Positions 52,449-61,835 are shown, counted from the first letter of the stretch. The stretch: 64,000 nucleotides of DNA from Rhizobium lentis (GCF_017352135.1 NZ_CP071454.1:3187001-3251000); one strand, 5' to 3'. Numbers and translations: made by a program. Notes: generated by a model not told the origin, from the sequence alone.

Positions 52449-54299
52449 TCAGCCGATGCGCTGGGAAGCACGGGCTTCGACGTAGCCCTTGCGCGCCTTG
52501 TTGACCTCTTCGCGCGGGCTGACTTCCGGCACCGCAACGTCCCACCAATGTCCGCCGGCCTCAGTGGTGATCAAGGGATCGGTGTCGATGACGAAGACGG
52601 ATGTGCGATCGTTCTTCTTCGAGTCGACGATCGCCTGTTCAAGTTCTGCGATGGAGCGGACCTTGACAGCGATGGCACCCATGCTTTCGGCATGCGCACG
52701 GAAATCGATTTCCGGCATCACCTCATGATAGGAGTCCTTGAGCAGATTGTTGAAGTTGGCGCCGCCGGTTCCCATCTGCAGCCGGTTGATGCAGCCGTAG
52801 CCGCGATTGTCGAGCACGACGATGTTGAGCTTGAGTCCGATCATGACCGAAGTGGCGATCTCGGAATTCATCATCATGTAGGAGCCATCGCCGACCATGA
52901 CGACGACATCCCGTTCGGGACGCGCCATCTTGGCGCCGAGCCCGCCGGCGATCTCGTAGCCCATGCAGGAAAAGCCGTATTCCATGTGATAGCTGCCCGG
53001 TGCGGTCGCCGGCCAGAGCTTGTGCAATTCACCCGGCAGGCCGCCGGCAGCACACAGCAGGGTCGTGTTCTCGCCGCCGATCGTGCGCACCACAGCGCCG
53101 ATGACCTGGGCGTCGGAGGGCAGGGCGACATTGGTCGTCGCCATCGCCTTGGCGGCCGCTTCGATCCAGACCTTCTTCTCGGCAGCCGCCTTCTCGGCAA
53201 GCGCTGCCGGCGCCTTCCAGCCGGATAGCCCCGCAGAAAGCGCCTTCAGCCCTTCACGCGCATCGGCGACGAGCGGGTGGCTGTCATGCTTCACCGCGTC
53301 ATAGGCGGCGATATTGAGGCCGACCATCTTCAGGCTGTCGTTCTTGAACAGTGCCCAGGAGCCGGTGGTGAAATCCTGGCAGCGCGTGCCGACGGCGATC
53401 ACGAGGTCCGTCTCTTCGGCGATCGCATTCGCCGCCGACGTGCCGGTGACGCCGACCGAGCCGAGCGCCAGCGGATGCGTCTCGTTGATCGAGGATTTGC
53501 CGGCCTGGGTAACGACGACGGGAATGGCGTGAGTTTCGGCAAAGGCCGTGAGCTCCACTGTCGCCTGCGAATAAAGCACGCCGCCGCCGGCAACGATCAC
53601 CGGCTTCTGCGAGGCCTTGATCAGCGCGATGGCATTGGCCAGCTCGTCCGCATCCGGCTGCGGCCGGCGGGTCGCCCATACTTTCTCCTCAAACAGGCTT
53701 TCCGGATAGTCGAAGGCTTCGGCCTGAACGTCCTGGCAGAGCGACAATGTCACCGGGCCGCAATCGAGCGGATCCGTCAGAACCTGCATGGCGCGCTTCA
53801 GCGCCGAGATGATCTGCTCCGGCCGGGTAATTCGGTCGAAGTACCGCGAAACCGGACGGAAGGCGTCATTGGCAGAGATCGTGCCGTCGCCAAAATCCTC
53901 GATCTGCTGCAGCACCGGATCCGGCGCGCGGTTGGCGAAGACGTCGCCCGGCAGAAAGAGAACGGGAATGCGGTTGACATGGGCCACGCCTGCGGCCGTC
54001 ACCATGTTCAGCGCGCCGGGGCCGATCGAGGTCGTGCAGGCCATGAAGCGCGTGCGGAAATTCGCCTTGGCATAGGCGATCGCGGCATGCGCCATACCCT
54101 GCTCGTTATGGGCGCGATAGGTCGTCAGCTCGCCGCGCACCTGGTAGAGTGCCTCGCCGATGCCGGCGACATTGCCGTGGCCGAAGATCGCCCAGACACC
54201 GCCGAAGATCGGCACCTTTTTGCCGTCGATAACAGTCATCTGCTTTTTGAGGAAATGCGCGACGGCCTGCGCCATCGTCAACCGTATCGTCTTGCCCAT
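52449..54299 (-). CDS. iolD: 3D-(3,5/4)-trihydroxycyclohexane-1,2-dione hydrolase IolD
   Basis: 616 residues from ATG at 54299 (MGKTIRLTMAQAVAHFL). A thiamine-diphosphate enzyme of the acetolactate-synthase fold: TYRAHNEQGMAHAAIAYAK with the catalytic Glu at about residue 66, the FAD/NAD-like middle domain, and the ThDP/Mg motif VVMVGDGSYMMMNSEIATSV with a downstream LDNRGYGCINRL. It opens the cyclic dione ring in inositol catabolism. Follows iolC, with repeat D between. Confidence 0.97.
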   Translation of the reverse strand: MGKTIRLTMAQAVAHFLKKQMTVIDGKKVPIFGGVWAIFGHGNVAGIGEALYQVRGELTTYRAHNEQGMAHAAIAYAKANFRTRFMACTTSIGPGALNMVTAAGVAHVNRIPVLFLPGDVFANRAPDPVLQQIEDFGDGTISANDAFRPVSRYFDRITRPEQIISALKRAMQVLTDPLDCGPVTLSLCQDVQAEAFDYPESLFEEKVWATRRPQPDADELANAIALIKASQKPVIVAGGGVLYSQATVELTAFAETHAIPVVVTQAGKSSINETHPLALGSVGVTGTSAANAIAEETDLVIAVGTRCQDFTTGSWALFKNDSLKMVGLNIAAYDAVKHDSHPLVADAREGLKALSAGLSGWKAPAALAEKAAAEKKVWIEAAAKAMATTNVALPSDAQVIGAVVRTIGGENTTLLCAAGGLPGELHKLWPATAPGSYHMEYGFSCMGYEIAGGLGAKMARPERDVVVMVGDGSYMMMNSEIATSVMIGLKLNIVVLDNRGYGCINRLQMGTGGANFNNLLKDSYHEVMPEIDFRAHAESMGAIAVKVRSIAELEQAIVDSKKNDRTSVFVIDTDPLITTEAGGHWWDVAVPEVSPREEVNKARKGYVEARASQRIG

Positions 54300-54333
54300 C
54301 GGGGTCTCCCGCAATTCTTTCTCTTGACGTTTT

Positions 54334-54436
54334 CCCCTCCCCAACCTCTCCCCACAAGGGGGAGGGCCAACCTGCCGTGCCGTTCCACGCCTGGTGCAGC
54401 GATGTCCCTCCCCTTGTGGGGAGGGTTGGGGAGGGG
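54334..54436. repeat. Near-perfect long inverted repeat in the iolC-iolD gap (copy D)
   Basis: CCCCTCCCCAACCTCTCCCC... (54334-54366) and its reverse complement (54406-54436) form arms of about 31-33 bases around a 39-base centre. Each arm carries its own smaller palindrome (CTCCCCACAAGGGGGAG). In the mRNA it would fold into a very stable stem between two operon genes. Confidence 0.75.
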
Positions 54437-54451
54437 TCTGAATTCTATATC

Positions 54452-56386
54452 CTACTGAAGCCCGCGCGTCTTAAGCCAGGCTTCCGTCAATTGCCGGAAG
54501 CGGCCGGCCATGTCGGCGATCGCCTCCTCGTCGTTCATTCCGCCCGAAAGCCAGGCGCGCGCCGCATCGGCAAAGATCGTCCGGCCGACGGCAAAACCCT
54601 TCACGGAAGGGGCAGCCAGTGTCGCCTCGAAGCAGGAGATCAGTTCTTCGGCGGGCGCCTCGAGCCCCAGAAGCACGATACCGCGGCACCATGGATCGTT
54701 TTTGGCAATGACCGCGTCGATTTTCTTCCAGGCCTCGCCGGAGGCCTGCGGCTCGAGCTTCCACCAGTCCGGCTTGATGCCGAGCGCGTAAAGCTCCTCC
54801 AGCGCGGTTGCAATCGTATCGTCGGTGAGCGGCCCGTTCTTGCCGGCGATGATCTCCACGAGGAGTTCGCGGCCAACCTTGCGCGCGGCTTCGAAGAGCG
54901 TGCGCAGCTTCTCCTGCTGCTCCTTCTTCAAGTCGGCCGGATCGTCGGGATGATAGAAGCACAGGCATTTGATGCAATGGCCGAGCGGCCATTCGACAAG
55001 CTGCGAGCCGATATCCTGGCTGAATTCGAAACGCAGCGGCTTCGAGCCCGGCAGTTCCACCGGGCGGCCGATCCAGGAAAAATTCTTCGTCGCCGCATCG
55101 AAGAAGGCGTCACGGCCGAATCGTTCGTCGATCAGCATGCCATAGCCGCCGCGACCGTTCGAAACCCGGGCCGCCGCTTCGACGGCCAGCCGCTTGAAAG
55201 CGACGATCTTCTCATGGCCGACACCAACTTCATCGGCGACGCTGACGAGCTGCGAGCGATGGTCGATCGCCAGCGCCATCAACAGCGGGATCTCTCCGCG
55301 CCGGGTCGACGCCCAGTGAATATGATTGATCGCCTCATCCTTGCGCAGCGCCCGATGTTTGCTGCCGCTCTTCAGGAAGAAGTCGAGTTCCGCCCAGGTC
55401 GGATATTCCGGCGAGCAGAGCAGGCGGGAGACGGCGAAGGCACCGCAGGCATTGGCCCAGGTGGCGCAGGTCTTGAGCGGCTCATCGCGCAGGAAGCCGC
55501 GCAGGAAACCGGACATGAAGGCATCGCCGGCGCCGAGCACGTTGAAGACTTCGATCGGGAAGCCCTGGCCGACGATGCCGGCTTCGAGATCGTCGGCGAT
55601 CGGCCCATCATAGACGATGCAGCCCATCGCGCCGCGCTTGAGCACGATCGTCGCCGGCGTAAGGCGGCGGATCTCCTTCAGGGCGCCGAGCACGTCGTCG
55701 GCGCCGGAAGCGATCAGGATTTCCTCTTCGGTGCCGACGATCAGGTCGCAGTCCGGCAGCGTCTCCTTCATCTTCGAGGAGACGCGGTCCGATTTCACAT
55801 AGCGCTCGAAGCCCTCCGCATGGCCGGCAAGCCCCCAGAGGTTCGGCCGGTAGTCGATGTCGAAGATAACCTTGCGGCCGTTTTCCTTGGCGATGCGGAT
55901 CGCCTTGCGCTGCGCGGCTTCGGTATTCGGTCGCGAGAAATGCGTGCCGGAAACGAGAACGGCGCGCGACGACTTGATGAAATTCTCGTCGATATCGCCT
56001 TCATCGAGCGCCATGTCGGCGCAATCGGAGCGATAGAAGATCATCGGCGAAACGCCCTCGGCCTCGACGGCCAGCAGCACCAGCGCCGTCAGCCGTTCCT
56101 TGTCGGTGACGATGCCCTCCGTCGCCACACCTTCGCGCGCCGCCTGCTCGCGGATGAAGCGTCCCATCTGCTCGTCGCCGACGCGGGTGATGAGGCCGGA
56201 CTTGAGGCCGAGCCGCGCCGTGCCGATGGCGATATTGGATGGGCAGCCGCCGACGGATTTGGCGAAGGAGGCGATATCCTCCAGCCGCGAGCCGATCTGC
56301 TGGCCGTAAAGATCGACCGAGGAGCGGCCGATGGTGATTACATCAAGCGCCGGCTCCGGCTGTGAGCCCGGATTCGATTGTACCAT
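54452..56386 (-). CDS. iolC: Bifunctional 5-dehydro-2-deoxygluconokinase IolC with DUF2090 aldolase-like domain
   Basis: 644 residues, about twice the kinase length. The N-terminal half is a PfkB/ribokinase fold: VITIGRSSVDLYGQQIG, SVGGCPSNIAIGTARLG, KRGAMGCIVYDG, and the C-terminal signature NVLGAGDAFMSGFL with the catalytic Asp. From about residue 340 a DUF2090-type barrel follows (MALAIDHRSQLVSVADE, HCIKCLCFYHPDD, WWKLEPQASGEAW), as in fused IolC proteins of alphaproteobacteria, where it may replace IolJ aldolase. GGGAGGACATC precedes the ATG. First gene of the operon. Confidence 0.95.
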   Translation of the reverse strand: MVQSNPGSQPEPALDVITIGRSSVDLYGQQIGSRLEDIASFAKSVGGCPSNIAIGTARLGLKSGLITRVGDEQMGRFIREQAAREGVATEGIVTDKERLTALVLLAVEAEGVSPMIFYRSDCADMALDEGDIDENFIKSSRAVLVSGTHFSRPNTEAAQRKAIRIAKENGRKVIFDIDYRPNLWGLAGHAEGFERYVKSDRVSSKMKETLPDCDLIVGTEEEILIASGADDVLGALKEIRRLTPATIVLKRGAMGCIVYDGPIADDLEAGIVGQGFPIEVFNVLGAGDAFMSGFLRGFLRDEPLKTCATWANACGAFAVSRLLCSPEYPTWAELDFFLKSGSKHRALRKDEAINHIHWASTRRGEIPLLMALAIDHRSQLVSVADEVGVGHEKIVAFKRLAVEAAARVSNGRGGYGMLIDERFGRDAFFDAATKNFSWIGRPVELPGSKPLRFEFSQDIGSQLVEWPLGHCIKCLCFYHPDDPADLKKEQQEKLRTLFEAARKVGRELLVEIIAGKNGPLTDDTIATALEELYALGIKPDWWKLEPQASGEAWKKIDAVIAKNDPWCRGIVLLGLEAPAEELISCFEATLAAPSVKGFAVGRTIFADAARAWLSGGMNDEEAIADMAGRFRQLTEAWLKTRGLQ

Positions 56387-56440
56387 GATGTCCTCCCGCT
56401 AGATTTTGCGAGGCTTCCAGTGCCTGCGAATTTCAATAAT

Positions 56441-56484
56441 GAAACATTGGTTCCGATATTTTGTCAATTCGGAATGTTTATTCC
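56441..56484. promoter_or_regulatory. Two probable IolR operators upstream of iolC
   Basis: GAAACATTGGTTCC (56441-56454) and the perfect palindrome GGAATGTTTATTCC (56471-56484) both fit G(A/G)AA-N6-TTCC. They lie 55-98 bases before the iolC start; the second overlaps the last codons of the regulator gene. The same box occurs in the iolR-idhA divergent promoter. Confidence 0.6.
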
Positions 56485-57353
56485 ATTTTCCCTTTTCCAG
56501 CTTTTGAATACTGACGCTTGCGCCGCCGCTCGGCGATCGCGACCGGCAGCGCCATGGTGAGCGCCATCGAGGCCGAAAGCGAGCGGAAGCCGGCGAAGTC
56601 GGCTTCCGCCACCTCGAACCAATGCGTGGCGCAGGCGGCAAGCGGCGAAAAGGCCGAATCGGTGATTGCGATGACGGGGACGCCGCGATCGGCAAGCTCC
56701 TGGCTCTGGGTGAGGCTGTCGGCGGCATAGGGCGAGAAGCTCGCCGCGATCGCCGCATCCCTGGGCGTTGCGAACTGCACCATTTCAGGATCGACGCCGT
56801 TCGGCGAGGCGACGATCTGGTGGCGGATGTTGAGCTTGGAAAAAGCATAGGTCATATGCGCCGTCAGCGGATAGGAGCGCCGTTTGGCGATCAGATAGAT
56901 CGTTTCGGCGGCGGCGAGGATATCCACCGCTTTCGTGAAAGTATCGCTCTGAACCGTCGCGGCCAGCCGGTTGACCGACTGGTTTGCCGCCGCAATGAAC
57001 CCGGAAAGCAGATTGGCGTCCTCATCGTCGCCGCTCGATCGCTCCAGCGTGACGAGCCGCTCCTCATAGCTCAGCGTCCGGTCGCGCAGCCTTTCGCGGA
57101 AGATGCTCTGCAGGTCGGAAAAGCCTTCGTAACCCAGATGATGCGCCAGGCGCACCAGCGTCGAGGGCTGGACGTCGGAGGCGGCGGCGATGCTCGCCGT
57201 CGTGCCGAAGGCGATCTCGTCGGGATTGCCGAGCGCGAAAGCGGCGACCTGCGCCAGCCGCTTGGGCATGTTATCCTTGCGCTCGATGATGGTGCTGCGC
57301 AGACTTTCGAAATCGCGCGGCACGCGCGCGCGCCTCTGAGGGTCGTTATCCAT
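56478..57353 (-). CDS. iolR: RpiR-family regulator of inositol catabolism (IolR)
   Basis: 291 residues. An N-terminal HTH_6 domain (RLAQVAAFALGNPDEIAFGTTASIAAASDVQPSTLVRLAHHLGYEGFSDLQ) precedes a SIS sugar-isomerase domain (ILAAAETIYLIAKRRSYPLTAHMTYAFSKLN, VPVIAITDSAFSPLA). RpiR regulators with this layout control inositol genes in rhizobia, sensing a phosphorylated intermediate. Placed between iolC and the divergent dehydrogenase, it probably represses both and itself. Start weak but conserved. Confidence 0.9.
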   Translation of the reverse strand: MDNDPQRRARVPRDFESLRSTIIERKDNMPKRLAQVAAFALGNPDEIAFGTTASIAAASDVQPSTLVRLAHHLGYEGFSDLQSIFRERLRDRTLSYEERLVTLERSSGDDEDANLLSGFIAAANQSVNRLAATVQSDTFTKAVDILAAAETIYLIAKRRSYPLTAHMTYAFSKLNIRHQIVASPNGVDPEMVQFATPRDAAIAASFSPYAADSLTQSQELADRGVPVIAITDSAFSPLAACATHWFEVAEADFAGFRSLSASMALTMALPVAIAERRRKRQYSKAGKGKME

Positions 57354-57371
57354 GCTTAGGGCTCACGGGAT

Positions 57372-57385
57372 GAAACAAATATTCC
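57372..57385. promoter_or_regulatory. Probable IolR operator near iolR start
   Basis: GAAACAAATATTCC fits the G(A/G)AA-N6-TTCC box seen before iolC. It lies 19 bases upstream of the iolR start, so it would allow autorepression. Confidence 0.55.
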
Positions 57386-57513
57386 ATATTGTCGAGCATA
57401 GACGATTTCACACGGCGCGCCTAATTGTTTTTAATCGCCTGTAATTGAACGCTTTTAAACAATCGGCCTGGCGGAATGGATGCCGAAGGATCGCCAACCT
57501 CTCTTGTCAAAAT

Positions 57514-57527
57514 GATCCAAATATTCC
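57514..57527. promoter_or_regulatory. Probable IolR operator upstream of the inositol dehydrogenase-like gene
   Basis: GATCCAAATATTCC shares CAAATATTCC with the site at 57372 and lies 35 bases before the dehydrogenase start. One half of the box is imperfect. Confidence 0.5.
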
Positions 57528-57561
57528 AAAAAACTCGCGCGCGGTTCGCAAGGAGACGAAA

Positions 57562-58677
57562 ATGAAGCCACTTGGCATCGGTTTGATCGGCACGGGTTAT
57601 ATGGGCAAGTGCCATGCGCTGGCGTGGAATGCGGTGAAGACCGTGTTTGGCGATGTCGAGCGTCCGCGACTCGTGCATCTGGCTGAAGCCAATGCCGGGC
57701 TTGCCGAGGCCCGTGCCGGTGAATTCGGCTTCGAGAAGGCAACGGCCGATTGGCGGGCGCTGGTAGCCGACCCCGAGGTTGACGTCATTTCCGTCACCAC
57801 ACCCAATCAGTTCCATGCCGAGATGGCGATTGCGGCCCTCGAAGCCGGCAAGCATGTCTGGTGTGAAAAGCCGATGGCGCCTGCCTATGCCGATGCCGAG
57901 CGCATGCTGGCGACGGCGGAGCGTTCCGGCAAGATTGCCGCCCTTGGCTACAATTACATTCAGAATCCTGTCATGCGGCACATCAGGGCGCTTGTCGGTG
58001 ACGGCGCAATCGGCACCGTCAATCATGTCCGCGTCGAAATGGACGAGGATTTCATGGCCGATCCCGACACCTTCTTTTATTGGAAGAGCGAGCTTTCCGC
58101 CGGCTATGGTGCACTTGATGATTTCGCCGTGCATCCGCTGTCGTTGCTCTGGTATCTTTTCGGCCATGTCGAGGCCGTCATAACGGACATGGTGAAGCCC
58201 TATGCAGACCGTCCGCTAAGCGAGGGCGGTCGCCGCGCCGTCGAAAATCACGATGCTGCCAACGTACTGATGCGGCTTGGCGGTGGCATCTCCGCCGTGT
58301 TGATGGCGAATCGCGCCGCCTGGGGTCGAAAGGGGCGCATCGCCCTGCAGATTTACGGCTCGAAAGGCTCGATCCTCTACGACCAGGAGCGCATGAACGA
58401 ATTCGAGCTCTACCAAGCAGCGGGGCGTGGCTCCGAACAGGGCTTCCGCAAGATACTGGCGGCACCCGCTCATCGGCCTTATGATCGGTTCATCCCGGCG
58501 CCTGGCCATGGCCTCGGTTTCAATGATCTCAAGATCATCGAATGCCGCGAGCTGATCGGGGCAATATCGGGCGAGCCGTCGTCGATCGTGACATTTAAAG
58601 ACGGTCTCAGGATAGAGAAGTCGGTGCATGCCATGGCACAGTCTTTCCACGAGCGTCGCTGGATCGAGATAGGCTGA
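57562..58677 (+). CDS. Gfo/Idh/MocA oxidoreductase, probable inositol/scyllo-inosose-related dehydrogenase
   Basis: 371 residues from ATG at 57562 after AAGGAGACGAA. Rossmann N-terminus GIGLIGTGYMGKCHALAW, the family EKP motif in VWCEKPMAP, and the catalytic region LDDFAVHPLSLLWYLFG with Asp and His. It is divergent from iolR and has a matching operator, which supports a role in inositol-type sugar use. Whether it oxidises myo-, scyllo- or another inositol cannot be read off. Confidence 0.9.
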   Translation: MKPLGIGLIGTGYMGKCHALAWNAVKTVFGDVERPRLVHLAEANAGLAEARAGEFGFEKATADWRALVADPEVDVISVTTPNQFHAEMAIAALEAGKHVWCEKPMAPAYADAERMLATAERSGKIAALGYNYIQNPVMRHIRALVGDGAIGTVNHVRVEMDEDFMADPDTFFYWKSELSAGYGALDDFAVHPLSLLWYLFGHVEAVITDMVKPYADRPLSEGGRRAVENHDAANVLMRLGGGISAVLMANRAAWGRKGRIALQIYGSKGSILYDQERMNEFELYQAAGRGSEQGFRKILAAPAHRPYDRFIPAPGHGLGFNDLKIIECRELIGAISGEPSSIVTFKDGLRIEKSVHAMAQSFHERRWIEIG

Positions 58678-58763
58678 AGGTAAGAAGCCGCTTTCCGTTG
58701 ACGGCGCACGGGGCAGGCGATAGGCCTTGACGGGTTGTCGGGCACAGTTTCGGGAGTGAGATC

Positions 58764-59981
58764 GTGACGGATAGATTGGTGATTATCGGCGCGGGGCAGG
58801 CGGGTTTCGCCTTGGCGGCTAAGCTGCGCGCATTGAAGGATACGCGCCCGATCACCCTTATCGGCGCCGAGGATGTCGCTCCCTATCAGCGCCCGCCGCT
58901 TTCGAAGAAATATCTGCTCGGCGAGATGAGCTTCGACCGTCTGCTGTTCCGCCCGGAACACTGGTATCCCGACAATGACGTCGATCTTCGCCTGTCGACC
59001 TGGGCAGAGCAGATCAATCGGGGCAGCAAGCAGGTCCTGCTGCAGGACGGCTCCGTCCTCGATTACGGCACACTTGTCCTCGCCACCGGCTCGACGCCGC
59101 GCCGGCTGCCGGCGGCGATCGGCGGCGATCTCGAAGGCGTCTATGTCGCCCGCGATAAGCGCGATGCCGATCTGCTGGCCGATGAAATGCGTCCCGGCCG
59201 TCGGGTCCTCATCATCGGCGGCGGCTATATCGGCCTCGAGGCTGCGGCCGTCGCCCGCCACCGCGGTCTCGAAGTCACCGTCATCGAGATGGCCGATCGC
59301 ATCCTGCAGCGTGTTGCGGCGAAGGAAACGGCCGACCTTATGCGCGCGATCCATGAGAGCCACGACGTGGTGATCCGCGAGAAGACAGGCTTGAAACATC
59401 TTGTCGGCAAGGATGGCCGCGTCGCCGGTGCCGCCCTTTCCGACGGATCGGTCATCGACGTCGACTTCGTCGTCGTCGGCATCGGCGTCGTGCCGAACGA
59501 CCAGCTCGCCAAGGAAGCTGACCTTGAAGTCGCCAACGGCATCGTCGTCGATGAATTCGCCCGCACCTCCGATCCGGCGATTTTTGCGGCCGGCGATTGC
59601 GCCGCACTTCCCTGGCAGGGCGGCCGTATCAGACTCGAATCGGTGCAGAATGCGGTCGACCAGGCCGAGGCGGCGGCAGCCGTCATCGCCGGCGGCAGCG
59701 AGCCCTATGAGCCGAAGCCATGGTTCTGGTCCGATCAGTACGACGTCAAGCTGCAGATCGCCGGCTTCAATCTCGGCTATGACGACACGCTGCTGCGTCC
59801 CGGCGCCCGCGAAGGCGCTCATTCGATTTGGTATTTCAGGGAAGGCCGGCTGATTGCCGTCGATGCGATCAATGATGCGAAAGCCTATGTGACCGGCAAA
59901 AAGCTGCTGGAATCCGGAACCAACCCCGATCGATCGATTCTCGCCGACCCCTCCGCCGATCTCAAGAGCCTGTTGAGCTGA
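58764..59981 (+). CDS. FAD-dependent ferredoxin reductase
   Basis: 405 residues from GTG at 58764 after CGGGAGTG. Two dinucleotide folds: VIIGAGQAGFALAAKLR (FAD) and VLIIGGGYIGLEAAAVARHRG (NAD), plus the family motifs YQRPPLSKKYLLGE and IFAAGDCA. The C-terminal reductase domain includes WFWSDQYDVKLQIAG. Such reductases feed Rieske oxygenases or P450s through a ferredoxin. No oxygenase or ferredoxin lies next to it, so its partner is unknown. Confidence 0.93.
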   Translation: MTDRLVIIGAGQAGFALAAKLRALKDTRPITLIGAEDVAPYQRPPLSKKYLLGEMSFDRLLFRPEHWYPDNDVDLRLSTWAEQINRGSKQVLLQDGSVLDYGTLVLATGSTPRRLPAAIGGDLEGVYVARDKRDADLLADEMRPGRRVLIIGGGYIGLEAAAVARHRGLEVTVIEMADRILQRVAAKETADLMRAIHESHDVVIREKTGLKHLVGKDGRVAGAALSDGSVIDVDFVVVGIGVVPNDQLAKEADLEVANGIVVDEFARTSDPAIFAAGDCAALPWQGGRIRLESVQNAVDQAEAAAAVIAGGSEPYEPKPWFWSDQYDVKLQIAGFNLGYDDTLLRPGAREGAHSIWYFREGRLIAVDAINDAKAYVTGKKLLESGTNPDRSILADPSADLKSLLS

Positions 59982-60125
59982 CCGAATTTGCGGGGGGGCG
60001 GGCACTGATCAGCCGTTGCCCCCGCCTGCCTGTCAAAAGCCGAAAGGCCGACCGCTGCATTTCTTCTGGTGAAAACTCAAAAAAGCCTTGCATTCACAGA
60101 CCGGTCACCCTAGTTAGGCCGCACC

Positions 60126-60216
60126 GGAGAGGTGGCCGAGTGGTCGAAGGCGCTCCCCTGCTAAGGGAGTATACGTCAAAAGCGTATCGTGGGTTCGAAT
60201 CCCATCTTCTCCGCCA
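60126..60216 (+). tRNA. tRNA-Ser (GCU anticodon)
   Basis: A class II tRNA: acceptor GGAGAGG pairs with CTTCTCC (one G-U), the D arm includes GGCCGAGTGGTCGAAGG, the anticodon stem CTCCC/GGGAG closes the loop CTGCTAA (anticodon GCT), a long variable arm with TACG/CGTA follows, then the T arm GGGTTCGAATCCC and an encoded CCA at 60214-60216. Reads AGC and AGU codons. A TTGCAT/CTAGTT pair just upstream could be its promoter. Confidence 0.97.
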
Positions 60217-60784
60217 CTTCGATTTCCGCAGCGTATCTCGGCTCTTACCTTCCGTTGGGGAATCATGGTCGTTGAGTCGGCTACCTCCGCCAGTCGCGCA
60301 ATGGAGGGATTCTCTTTACTTTGTAGAGAGAATCGCCGGCGGGAATCACATCCCGCGCTTCTACCTTTGGCGGTGGCGAGAGCGGATCGGTGAACGTCCG
60401 GTTACGCTTTTGGGAACCGCCTCTCTCCCCCGGCAGCCTGACCTTGTCAAAAAAGTGTCGCAAAAGTGACGAAAAGCGAATGTCCAGCTCTTTGTCGAGT
60501 TGGGCTAAGCAGCGGCAAAATCAGGCTTTTCTTAACAAAGCATAAAGGAAATCGAGGCCGGTTGGCCGACTTGTGTCCTTTCGGCAACAGAATGTTGGGA
60601 AGGCTCCTTGAAACCCCTCGTCGGAGCAAGTTGGTGATTGCGTGACGGCTGCCGTCTTGTATTTTCACCCTCGGAAGCAAGGGCGGCTGATCGTCCACTT
60701 CTTGAAAACACGGGGATGGGGCAGGGAACGCTGCTCAGCGAAAGATCCCAAACCCGATCGAAACTTTGAATTGGAGGTCATTTT
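60217..60784. other. Intergenic region upstream of the porin gene
   Basis: 568 bases without a convincing gene; short frames here are shadows or overlap the tRNA. The AT-rich stretch near 60520-60550 and TTGTATTTTCACCC around 60656-60669 are candidates for the porin promoter. GGAGG seven bases before the ATG is the ribosome-binding site. Confidence 0.5.
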
Positions 60785-61807
60785 ATGAACATCAAGAGCC
60801 TTCTTCTCGGCTCCGCTGCTGCTCTGGCAGTAGTTTCCGGTGCTCAGGCTGCTGACGCTATTGTTGCTGCTGAGCCGGAACCGGTTGAATATGTTCGCGT
60901 CTGCGACGCTTACGGCACCGGCTACTTCTACATCCCCGGCACCGAAACCTGCCTGAAGATCGAAGGTTACATCCGTTTCCAGGTTGATATCGGCGAAGAG
61001 CCGCTTAACGGTTCGGAAAGCAACGACTCGGACTGGGATGCTCGTACCCGCGGTCAGGTTCAGTTCACGGCCAAGAGCGACACCGAGTATGGTCCGCTGA
61101 CCGGCGTCATCGTCATGCAGTTCAATGCTGACAACGCTTCCGATCAGGGCGCCAAGCTCGACTCCGCTTACCTCGACATCGCAGGCTTCCGCGCTGGTCT
61201 CTTCTACAGCTGGTGGGACGACGGCCTCTCCGGCGAAACCGACGACATCGGCTCGATCGAAACGCTGCATAACTCCATCCGTTATCAGTACGAAACTTCC
61301 GACTTCTACGCTGGCATCAGCGTTGACGAACTGGAAGACGGCTTCTACAAGACCGGCGAAGAGCCGAACAACGTTGGCGTTGCCTTCGGTCTCGGCGGCA
61401 CTGCAGGTGCCTTCAGCTACCAGCTCACCGGCGGCTGGGACTTCGACAACGAAGACGGCGCTATCCGTGCAATGGGTACGGTTGACATCGGTCCCGGTAC
61501 GCTGGGCCTCGCAGCCGTGTACTCTTCCGGCCCGAACTCCTATTACTCCGCAGCTGAATGGGCTGTCGCTGCCGAATATGCTATCAAGGCAACCGACAAG
61601 CTCAAGATCACTCCTGGCGTCCAGTACTACGGCGACTACTACGTTGCCGGCGACGACTTCAGCGATGGCGACGCTTGGAAGGTTGGTCTGACGGTTGATT
61701 ATCAGATCGTCGACAACTTCTACGCCAAGGCTTCGGTTCAGTACCTCGATCCGGAAGATGCTGACGACTCCACGACGGGCTACTTCCGTCTGCAGCGTTC
61801 GTTCTAA
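60785..61807 (+). CDS. ropA: Outer-membrane porin (RopA-like)
   Basis: 340 residues with a signal peptide (MNIKSLLLGSAAALAVVSGAQA) and a porin_2 beta-barrel: PEPVEYVRVCDAYGTGYFYIPGTETCLKIEGYIRFQV is the classic rhizobial RopA opening with its two cysteines, and the last residues FRLQRSF end in Phe as expected for outer-membrane insertion. Alternating hydrophobic strands fill the rest. Codons are strongly biased to GCT, GTT and CGT, unlike neighbours, as is normal for a very abundant protein. A strong terminator follows. Confidence 0.96.
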   Translation: MNIKSLLLGSAAALAVVSGAQAADAIVAAEPEPVEYVRVCDAYGTGYFYIPGTETCLKIEGYIRFQVDIGEEPLNGSESNDSDWDARTRGQVQFTAKSDTEYGPLTGVIVMQFNADNASDQGAKLDSAYLDIAGFRAGLFYSWWDDGLSGETDDIGSIETLHNSIRYQYETSDFYAGISVDELEDGFYKTGEEPNNVGVAFGLGGTAGAFSYQLTGGWDFDNEDGAIRAMGTVDIGPGTLGLAAVYSSGPNSYYSAAEWAVAAEYAIKATDKLKITPGVQYYGDYYVAGDDFSDGDAWKVGLTVDYQIVDNFYAKASVQYLDPEDADDSTTGYFRLQRSF

Positions 61808-61835
61808 TCTGATCTGACTTCGGTCGATCGGGAAA

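Noticed and set aside
54377..56365. 662-codon plus-strand open frame opposite iolC
   Set aside because: Shadow of iolC on a GC-rich strand; its translation has no recognisable domain, and iolC on the other strand is full length with clear motifs.
58479..60005. 508-codon frame opposite the ferredoxin reductase and dehydrogenase genes
   Set aside because: Spans the ends of two good genes on the other strand; composition is that of a shadow frame.
60140..60469. Open frame running through tRNA-Ser
   Set aside because: It overlaps a clear tRNA and its translation has no protein-like features.
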